From assembly GCA_964555625.1 (NCBI GenBank), contig CAZKTE010000042.1, positions 1-15,790 of the forward strand: a stretch of 15,790 nucleotides of DNA. The letters are read 5' to 3'. A program made the position numbers and the translations under genes. This document shows positions 7,581-12,872 of the stretch, one piece after another (position 1 is the first letter of the stretch; every line of letters begins with the position of its first letter). Below the pieces are notes generated by a model. The model did no database searches. It was given only the letters and a program-made list of their open reading frames with translations, and was not told where the DNA came from. This stretch comes from CAZJKE01 sp964555625 (GTDB lineage Bacteria > Planctomycetota > Phycisphaerae > Phycisphaerales > SM1A02).

Positions 7581-8366
7581 TCAGAACTGCTTATGCAACG
7601 GCCGTGCCTTCTCGGGCTTGATGCCAAGGATCGATCGCACGAGTTCAAGGTCCCTTGGCCTGGTCACCTTGATGTTCGTCGCATCCCCCTCGATCACGTG
7701 GACCGACTCACCAAGGCGCTCGACGGCCACTGCATCGTCGCTACACCCGTCAAGGTCCGCCTGGGCATATGCGCGACGAAGCAGGTCCGCATCGAAAACC
7801 TGCGGCGTTTGGATCTCCCACAGGCCATCGCGGGGGATGGTGCGCTCCACCCGATGGGCATGCACCGTAGCTCGCGTGTCCTCGCCGAGGATGGCGTCGG
7901 CAACCGCATCCTCGTCGCCGAGTTCGGCGGCGTTCGACTCGGCGATCTTCATCGTGGCGGTGACCCTGATGCCCGGGACCACGGCAGGAAGCGTCTCGCT
8001 GGCCAGCAGGAGCTGTTCGATCAATTCGCCACCCACGGCCGGGCGGGCGGCATCATGCACGGCGATGCGATCCGCGTCGGAATCGACTCCCTCGATTGCA
8101 GCCTTGACGCTCTGCCAGCGATGGTCGCTGCCACCGGCAACGATCGACACTCCGTGAAATGAGAGCGCCGCCCCGAAGCGGTCCTTGAAGGCGTCAAGAT
8201 CGTCTGGCGGTCCGGCGACAACCACCTGTGTCACCTCATCGCGCTTCGTGAAGCACTCGACAGTCCGCAGCAGCAGTGGCCGCCCGCCGAGGTCCTGCTG
8301 CAACTTGCAGCGATCCCCGAATCGGCGGCTGGCCCCGGCGGCCGGAATAATGACGGAGACGCGCAC
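7581..8366 (-). CDS. ispD: 2-C-methyl-D-erythritol 4-phosphate cytidylyltransferase (IspD)
   Basis: IspD joins CTP and methylerythritol 4-phosphate to make CDP-methylerythritol, the third step of the MEP isoprenoid pathway, in the cytosol. The 261 residues show IIPAAGASRRFG (6-17), K21, GGSDHRWQSV (78-87), VHDAARP (103-109, metal-binding D105), PRDGLWEIQTPQVF (178-191), SDDA (209-212) and NIKVT (231-235). R179, T187 and K233 match substrate-binding residues of the E. coli enzyme. It is about 25-30 residues longer than usual, largely through an acidic insertion at about 143-170. The start is GTG at 8366-8364; no strong Shine-Dalgarno precedes it. It leads a two-gene unit with the glycosyltransferase. 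IspF, often adjacent or fused elsewhere, is absent here. Confidence 0.95.
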   Translation of the reverse strand: MRVSVIIPAAGASRRFGDRCKLQQDLGGRPLLLRTVECFTKRDEVTQVVVAGPPDDLDAFKDRFGAALSFHGVSIVAGGSDHRWQSVKAAIEGVDSDADRIAVHDAARPAVGGELIEQLLLASETLPAVVPGIRVTATMKIAESNAAELGDEDAVADAILGEDTRATVHAHRVERTIPRDGLWEIQTPQVFDADLLRRAYAQADLDGCSDDAVAVERLGESVHVIEGDATNIKVTRPRDLELVRSILGIKPEKARPLHKQF

Positions 8367-8469
8367 AGAGCCATGCTAGTGGCGCTCGGATGGGATGTCG
8401 AAAGAGGGCAGCCGCTCCTCGAAGCGGCACCTGGGCGCGTTAGGGTCCTTCGCGGGGCAATGGGGCCCC

Positions 8470-8477
8470 GGGAGAGG
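8470..8477 (+). promoter_or_regulatory. Ribosome binding site of the small exported protein gene
   Basis: GGGAGAGG lies seven bases upstream of the ATG at 8485. It decides in favour of that start over an in-frame ATG at 8395, which lacks such a site. Confidence 0.6.
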
Positions 8478-8484
8478 TCACATC

Positions 8485-8910
8485 ATGCTTCGTACTCGCC
8501 TGCTTTCCTGTCTGATGCCTCTGTGCGTCCTGATCCATCTGGGTGGCACACCGCTGACCGTGCTGCCAGGATGTCCCGTGCCGATCATCGGCACCTGCCC
8601 GGATGGAACCGCCTGGACGCCGCTCGCAAGCGCGGCCATCTGGGAAGCCATCACGCAGTGGCAGACCTGCATGGCCGCCGCCGACGCGCGCTATCGCCAG
8701 CGCTTGCACCTGCTGGGTGCGGGCGTGCGCCCCGGCCGGCCGATGATCTGCTTCAGATCCCTGATGCTGCGCTGGCCTCCGTGGCTTGAGGACCTCTTGG
8801 CGGCGCTGGCCGCCCGTGCCCATGATCGGGCCCAATGCAACGCGGCGCTGCTGGCCGTCTTGGCGGATGAGCGGCGCCGCATCTGCGGAGAAGATCCAGC
8901 GGGTACCTAG
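8485..8910 (+). CDS. Small cysteine-containing exported protein, unknown function
   Basis: I do not recognise this 141-residue protein. It begins MLRTRLLSCLMPLCVLIHLG, a short basic start followed by a hydrophobic stretch, consistent with a secretion signal. LPGC at 27-30 resembles a lipobox but has proline at -2, so a lipoprotein is only possible. The remainder carries six or seven further cysteines (including 38, 62, 89, 118 and 134), a tryptophan-rich middle (AIWEAITQWQTC, 51-62) and a helical Ala/Arg-rich tail (about 100-133). The spacing of the cysteines would suit a disulphide-bonded periplasmic protein. The gene is isolated: divergent from ispD and convergent with the tRNA. The Shine-Dalgarno at 8470 supports its reality. 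Confidence 0.6.
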   Translation: MLRTRLLSCLMPLCVLIHLGGTPLTVLPGCPVPIIGTCPDGTAWTPLASAAIWEAITQWQTCMAAADARYRQRLHLLGAGVRPGRPMICFRSLMLRWPPWLEDLLAALAARAHDRAQCNAALLAVLADERRRICGEDPAGT

Positions 8911-8920
8911 CACGGGAGTA

Positions 8921-8943
8921 CAGGGGCCCTGGAAGGGCCCCTG
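8921..8943. terminator. Strong hairpin between convergent gene and tRNA
   Basis: CAGGGGCCC, loop TGGAA, GGGCCCCTG form a perfect nine-pair stem ten bases after the stop of the small exported protein gene and seven bases beyond the 3' end of the tRNA on the other strand. No T-run follows on either strand, so it is not a classical intrinsic terminator, but its position suits a bidirectional transcription end. Confidence 0.5.
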
Positions 8944-8949
8944 TTGCAT

Positions 8950-9032
8950 ACCGGAGGTGGGACTCGAACCCACACTCCCTTGCGGGAATCGGATTTTGAA
9001 TCCGACGCGTCTGCCAATTCCGCCACTCCGGC
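8950..9032 (-). tRNA. tRNA-Leu(CAA)
   Basis: Read on the minus strand, this 83-base gene folds as a class II tRNA: acceptor GCCGGAG pairs with CTCCGGT, then TG, a D arm with GAATTGG, anticodon stem TCGGA/TCCGA with loop TTCAAAA (anticodon CAA, reading UUG), a long variable arm with CCC/GGG around GCAA, T arm GTGGG-TTCGAGT-CCCAC and A73, the leucine discriminator. CCA is not encoded. The first acceptor pair is G1-U72 rather than G-C. A minus-strand ORF covering this gene gives the familiar spurious peptide that tRNA genes produce. Confidence 0.95.
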
Positions 9033-9074
9033 CGGGATAGGGCATGCTAACACCCCCAGCACCCCGTTTTAGGG

Positions 9075-9102
9075 TTGTGTCGGCCCCGTCGTGGTCTACG
9101 AT
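9075..9102 (+). promoter_or_regulatory. Candidate promoter of the 1096-residue secreted protein gene
   Basis: TTGTGT (9075-9080) and TACGAT (9097-9102) are separated by 16 bases and resemble a weak housekeeping promoter, with a leader of roughly 40 bases before the ATG at 9151. The match to consensus is partial. Confidence 0.3.
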
Positions 9103-9135
9103 GAGATGATCGATCCCCGCCGCTGCGGGGCGCGG

Positions 9136-9146
9136 AAGGAGAAGGA
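9136..9146 (+). promoter_or_regulatory. Ribosome binding site deciding the start at 9151
   Basis: AAGGAG (9136-9141) lies nine bases upstream of the ATG at 9151, directly before a typical signal peptide. The longer in-frame GTG start at 9091 would add 20 residues, place charged residues before the signal, and overlap the candidate promoter. Confidence 0.65.
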
Positions 9147-9150
9147 CCCG

Positions 9151-12100
9151 ATGCCACGCCTCACACGATCACTCACGCTGCTGTCTGCATGCGCACTTCT
9201 GGCCACTGCAGTCATCGCCGCACCACCGCGCCCCACTGCGCAGGACCGATGGCAGTTGGACGTTCCGCGGCCTGCGCGATCAGAGACGAGTCGTGGCCTC
9301 CTGTTTGAACCATGCGATGCGGCAGCACTTGCCGTCACCGACAGCCTCTCCATCGACATCGTGGCGGGAAACAGCGTCGTCTGCTGGAGCGGCTCAGGGA
9401 CAGCCGAGCACCACTACGGCCGCAGCCACGACCTCTCGAGTTACTCGTCGACCGCCGGATTGGCACTAGAGGCGACCTGCGCGCACTTTGGGCTGGCCGC
9501 CCAGGCCGAGAGCTCCGTGGGCACCATCACGATCTACCGCGACACGGACGGGATGGCCGGGCCGCAGGGCGGCGGCGGCGATCTGTGGCCGCTTGGCTCG
9601 ACCTCCGTGAACCTACCTGCGACGTCGACGCCGCTGTACGTGACGGGGACGTTTGATCCCCCGATCGCGTTGCTTGCCGATGACCTGCTCTTCATCGAGT
9701 TGACGGTACCTGCAAGCGCTCTGGCTCAGGCTCACGAGGTCGGCAGCAACAGCGGTGGCGAACTCTCTTCGTCCTGGCTGCGCACCGGCGGCGGCGAGTG
9801 CGGCATTGGTTCCTGGATTACGCCCGGACAGATTGGCTACCCGAACATGCACCTCGTCGAGGTGCTGGAGCTCCAGGAGTCCGTTGTTCCAGATCCCTGC
9901 GACGATCCCCTTCGTGCTTGCGCCGAGGACGTGGACGACAGTGGCGCGGTCGCCGTGAGTGACCTTCTGGCCATCATCGCTAACTGGGGTCAGTGCGGCG
10001 ACGGCACCTATCGGCCCGTGGGCGATGTTGCACCGGCACCCAACGGCGACTGCTGCGTCGGCGTCGCCGATGTGCTGGCGGTCATTGCAGCATGGGGCGA
10101 GGAGTGCGGCGGGGGCGGCGGAAAGTTCGCCATCAACGAAATCAGAGTCGACCAGGACGGTGAAGATCTGGACGAGTTTGCTGAGATTGCCGGACCAGCG
10201 GGCATCTCGCTTGACGAGTTCTACTACCTGGTCATCGGCGACGGCGCCGGAGGCGGCGGCGTCATCGAAGAGGTCGTGGATCTCTCCGGGCAGGTCATCG
10301 CCGCCGACGGGCTCTTCACGTTCGGCGAGGACACGATGACCACCGGCACGCCGGACATGGTCGTCGACGGCCTCAACTTCGAGAACTCCGACAACGTCAC
10401 CCACATGCTCGTGCAGGGCTTCAGCGGCGCCGAGTACGACGACCTCGATATCGATGACGACGGTGTCCTGGACGTGGAACCGTGGGAGGCCATCGTGGAC
10501 GCGGTGTCACTGGTCGAGCCCGATCCCGATGGTGGCGTGGGTGATCCGTGGTATGCCCAGCCGCTGGGACCGGTCGGATACTGGCCCCCCTCCCACGTCT
10601 ATCGATGCCCTGATCTGGATGGCGAGTGGCGCATCGGCGTCTACGCCTCCCTGGCGATCGATTCGCCGGGCGAGTCGAATCAGCCCACCTGCGATCTGCC
10701 CGACGCCGACGGTGACGGCATCGCCGATGTAGTGGACAACTGCTACCTGTTCAATCCCGACCAATGGGACTGCAACGACAACGGCACAGGCGACGAGTGT
10801 GACATCGCAGACGGCGTATCGCAGGACTGCAACGCAAACGGTGTGCCCGATGAGTGTGACGATGACTGCAACGCCAACGGCGTACCTGATGAATGCGATA
10901 TCGCAAATGGCACCAGTTCTGACTGCGACGCAAACGGCGTGCCGGATGACTGCCAGCCCGACTGCAACGAAAACGGCATCGCAGACGCATGCGACATCGC
11001 GAATGGTGACAGCAGCGATGACAACGCCAACGGCATCCCTGACGAGTGCGAGACGGACGTCATCGCTTACACCAGTTTCGAGGAGCCGAGTCTGGGCGGG
11101 CAGTACGTTGATACCGGCGATGCGTCGGTGGACCACGAGTTGGTCAACAACGACGGTCAGGCGATGGTGGCATGGACAGCCAGTGGCGCTGAGATGGGCT
11201 TCAGCGCCTGGTACTGGAACACGCGTGATGACGTTGGCCTCACCGATGGGGATTGGGTCGGTACGACCGACTACTCTGGCAACGTCGGGGAGTACCCCGA
11301 CGGAACGCAGGGTTACGAGCTCAGCGACTGTGATGGCGCCATGGAACTCCGCCTTGACACCGTAACTACCAGCGGCAGCTGGAACATCGCGATGGATGTC
11401 TTTGTCGTGGAGACGGGCTGGGAGAGCGAGGACTCCATCGTCATCTCGGCAATCGTCGACGGCGGTGCGGTCGTCACGCTGCTGGACACAACCGGCACCG
11501 ACATTGATGACCTAGGCATCGAGGGCGCATGGTTCACATTGATAGAGGACCTCTCAGCCTACACCGAAGCGACTCTCTCAGTTCGGCTCGACAGTAACAG
11601 CGGCTACGAAGCGGTCTTCGTAGACAACGTGCGATTCAGCAGCGCGGCGTTCAAGGACACGGACGGCGACGGCGTGCCTGATTCAATCGACAACTGCTAC
11701 CTCTACAACCCAGACCAGGCCGACTGTGACGGGGACGGTGTTGGAGACGTCTGCGAGATCGCCGACGGCACCAGTGACGACTGCGACGGCGATGGCGTCC
11801 CCGATGACTGCCAAGCCGACTGCAACGGCAATGGCGTAGCCGATACCTGCGACATCGCCAATGGCGATAGCAGTGATGACAATGGAAACGGGATTCCAGA
11901 CGAGTGCGAGGGTGGCGATGCATCGATGGTGATCACGGCCGTCTTCGACGGCCCGCTATCGGGCGGGACGCCCAAGGGTGTCGAGCTCTACGTCCTCGCG
12001 GACATCGCCGACCTTGGTGCCTACGGGATCGGGTCCGCCAACAACGGCGGTGGAAGCGATGGCGTCGAGTTCACCTTCCCATCGGGCAGCGTGGCCGCTG

Positions 12101-12441
12101 GCACCTTCATCTACGTTTCCAGCGAGGCAGAGAACTTCGCGGCCTACTTCGGCTTCGCGGCCGACTACTCGAGCGGCGCGATGAGCATCAACGGCGATGA
12201 CGCCGTGGAGTTGTTTAACGGGACAGCAGTGATCGACGTCTTCGGCGACATCAATGCCGATGGCAACGGAACCAAGTGGGAGTACCTCGATGGCTGGGCC
12301 TATCGCCTTGGCGGCGTGGCTCCAAATGGGGGGACCTTCGGCGTCGGCGACTTCACCTACAGCGGCCCAGGTGCCCTCGACGGGTGCACCACAAACGGCA
12401 GCTGCACGTCGATAATCCCCGTGGGCACCTGGCTGCCCTAG
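9151..12441 (+). CDS. Secreted multidomain protein: dockerin-like EF-hands, lamin-tail-like domains, thrombospondin type 3 repeats
   Basis: This 1096-residue protein starts with a signal peptide (residues 1-24, ending VIAA). Domains in order: an unassigned beta-rich region (about 30-255); a dockerin-like EF-hand pair (260-320), with calcium loop DVDDSGAVAVSD and a second, degenerate loop around NGDCCVGVAD; a lamin-tail-like region (325-505); thrombospondin type 3-like calcium repeats (517-635, many D/N and Cys, unit like CNANGVPDECD); a beta-sandwich, probably jelly-roll (636-835); a second block of calcium repeats (836-917); and a C-terminal lamin-tail-like domain (about 920-1090) containing YGIGSANNGGGSDGVEF, a pattern seen next to extracellular nucleases. 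No nuclease or other catalytic motif is visible, and no C-terminal sorting signal. It is probably a calcium-stabilised surface or matrix protein. The domain names are from pattern recognition only; the exact partner or ligand is unknown. Confidence 0.85.
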   Translation: MPRLTRSLTLLSACALLATAVIAAPPRPTAQDRWQLDVPRPARSETSRGLLFEPCDAAALAVTDSLSIDIVAGNSVVCWSGSGTAEHHYGRSHDLSSYSSTAGLALEATCAHFGLAAQAESSVGTITIYRDTDGMAGPQGGGGDLWPLGSTSVNLPATSTPLYVTGTFDPPIALLADDLLFIELTVPASALAQAHEVGSNSGGELSSSWLRTGGGECGIGSWITPGQIGYPNMHLVEVLELQESVVPDPCDDPLRACAEDVDDSGAVAVSDLLAIIANWGQCGDGTYRPVGDVAPAPNGDCCVGVADVLAVIAAWGEECGGGGGKFAINEIRVDQDGEDLDEFAEIAGPAGISLDEFYYLVIGDGAGGGGVIEEVVDLSGQVIAADGLFTFGEDTMTTGTPDMVVDGLNFENSDNVTHMLVQGFSGAEYDDLDIDDDGVLDVEPWEAIVDAVSLVEPDPDGGVGDPWYAQPLGPVGYWPPSHVYRCPDLDGEWRIGVYASLAIDSPGESNQPTCDLPDADGDGIADVVDNCYLFNPDQWDCNDNGTGDECDIADGVSQDCNANGVPDECDDDCNANGVPDECDIANGTSSDCDANGVPDDCQPDCNENGIADACDIANGDSSDDNANGIPDECETDVIAYTSFEEPSLGGQYVDTGDASVDHELVNNDGQAMVAWTASGAEMGFSAWYWNTRDDVGLTDGDWVGTTDYSGNVGEYPDGTQGYELSDCDGAMELRLDTVTTSGSWNIAMDVFVVETGWESEDSIVISAIVDGGAVVTLLDTTGTDIDDLGIEGAWFTLIEDLSAYTEATLSVRLDSNSGYEAVFVDNVRFSSAAFKDTDGDGVPDSIDNCYLYNPDQADCDGDGVGDVCEIADGTSDDCDGDGVPDDCQADCNGNGVADTCDIANGDSSDDNGNGIPDECEGGDASMVITAVFDGPLSGGTPKGVELYVLADIADLGAYGIGSANNGGGSDGVEFTFPSGSVAAGTFIYVSSEAENFAAYFGFAADYSSGAMSINGDDAVELFNGTAVIDVFGDINADGNGTKWEYLDGWAYRLGGVAPNGGTFGVGDFTYSGPGALDGCTTNGSCTSIIPVGTWLP
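10702..11058 (+). repeat. Intragenic calcium-binding repeat block 1
   Basis: This stretch encodes about 119 residues of Asp/Asn/Cys-rich repeats, units of about 13 and 19-20 residues built on D-x-[DN]-x-[DN]-G-[VI]-x-D-x-C. The repeat unit is coding, with synonymous variation between copies, not a non-coding tandem repeat or CRISPR. Confidence 0.8.
11656..11910 (+). repeat. Intragenic calcium-binding repeat block 2
   Basis: This is a shorter paralogous copy of the block at 10702-11058 in the same gene. Both start with DGDG followed by DNCYLxNPDQ and end with DIANGDSSDDNxNGIPDECE. Block 2 lacks about 32 residues present in block 1. Confidence 0.8.
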
Positions 12442-12659
12442 GCCTTCGCGTCACATTGGGTAAGTCGTAGGGGCCACGGCGGCCTCAGGCTGCAACCGGG
12501 CCCTGCATAGCCCCGTAGAACATCACAGATGGGCGTACTGCCTCCTTGACAGCCCCCCCCGTGGGGGCCACAGTAGGGGGTGATGACCCTAATCGGATCG
12601 GTCGTCGACGGCCTCGTTCGTTCCCCAAATAGGTCACGGCGATCCACCCCGAGTGCGTT

Positions 12660-12675
12660 CATCAGTCGACTGATG
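12660..12675. promoter_or_regulatory. Perfect 16-bp palindrome, candidate operator
   Basis: CATCAGTCGACTGATG reads identically on both strands and lies 197 bases upstream of the ATG at 12873. A dimeric regulator could bind it. It lies inside the possible Xre-like remnant, so it may only be a coincidence of those codons. Confidence 0.3.
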
Positions 12676-12731
12676 GTCGGCAACGCGTAGCCTCCGCCCC
12701 TTTGGTTGCGTCGCGCTGACTGAGGAGAGAA

Positions 12732-12751
12732 GGTCGAGAGAAGGATCGACC
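12732..12751. promoter_or_regulatory. Spaced inverted repeat upstream of the 881-residue protein gene
   Basis: GGTCGA and TCGACC are separated by GAGAAGGA. The 20-bp arrangement has the size of an operator half-site pair and lies 121 bases before the start codon at 12873. Function is inferred only from symmetry and position. Confidence 0.25.
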
Positions 12752-12854
12752 GACATTTAAGCGATTGGTTCCGACTTCGGTACCCAACCTTCTCGCGCAA
12801 TTGTTGTGTGTTCGGTGCGTTCGCGCATCGATCAAGTGAATGTTCACGAAACTC

Positions 12855-12862
12855 AGGAGGGG
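12855..12862 (+). promoter_or_regulatory. Strong ribosome binding site deciding the start at 12873
   Basis: AGGAGGGG lies ten bases before the ATG at 12873, which opens directly into a signal peptide. The upstream in-frame ATG at 12840 is excluded because the Shine-Dalgarno would then be inside the gene. GGGA (12860-12863) and TCCC (12869-12872) could pair across a five-base loop and partly hide the site. Confidence 0.75.
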
Positions 12863-12872
12863 ATTCATTCCC

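Larger units (their letters stand above)
12438..12800 (-). pseudogene. Possible remnant of an Xre-like regulator
   Basis: This 120-codon ORF has no family I can name over its length. Residues about 39-62 contain YALPTISRLMNALGVDRRDLF, which resembles the second half of the Cro/C1-type helix-turn-helix domain (pattern 'PT...L..ALGVD...LF'). The first half of such a domain is not recognisable upstream in any minus-strand frame, and the rest is Gly/Pro/Arg/Cys-rich, so if real it is a decayed fragment. Chance similarity in a GC-rich ORF is quite possible. Confidence 0.2.
12442..12872. other. 431-bp intergenic gap with inverted repeats
   Basis: No convincing intact gene lies here. It holds a GC hairpin without T-run (GCCCCC/GGGGGC, about 12552-12568) that could end transcription of the upstream gene; a perfect 16-bp palindrome at 12660-12675; an inverted repeat GGTCGA-8 bases-TCGACC at 12732-12751; and a small hairpin around CCGACTTCGG (12771-12780). 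A minus-strand ORF at 12438-12800 has a short stretch reminiscent of a helix-turn-helix regulator. The promoter of the downstream gene must be within, but I cannot place it reliably. Confidence 0.5.

Noticed and set aside
7574..7648. Upstream start for the glycosyltransferase giving 25 more residues
   Set aside because: It would overlap the end of ispD and adds residues (SLASSPRRHGRC) unlike the family; the ATG at 7573 sits directly before the first conserved strand.
8560..8574. Lipobox LPGC in the small exported protein
   Set aside because: Proline at -2 does not fit the usual lipobox; kept only as a remark.
8950..9032. tRNA as an integration site of a mobile element
   Set aside because: No integrase gene and no direct repeat of the tRNA 3' end was found in the window.
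8440..9045. Minus-strand 201-codon ORF beginning with GGIGRR...GSSPTS
   Set aside because: This is the well-known false peptide made by translating a leucine or serine tRNA gene; the tRNA folds properly and the rest is antisense to the small exported protein gene.
9091..9150. Longer start for the 1096-residue protein
   Set aside because: A good ribosome binding site and signal peptide point to 9151.
10750..11060. CRISPR-like alternation of repeats and spacers
   Set aside because: Repeats are in frame, vary at synonymous positions, and encode calcium-binding repeats; unit lengths are irregular and there are no cas genes.
9613..11136. Long minus-strand ORFs, including a Val/Ala/Ile-rich one over the calcium repeats
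   Set aside because: Their repetitiveness is the antisense image of the Asp/Asn/Cys repeats on the plus strand.
12546..12574. TTGACA as a -35 box of a promoter
   Set aside because: No acceptable -10 sequence at 16-18 bases; the spacer is a C-run/G-run hairpin, and the start codon is 300 bases away.
12840..12872. Longer start for the 881-residue protein
   Set aside because: The AGGAGGGG ribosome binding site lies inside this extension and positions the start at 12873.
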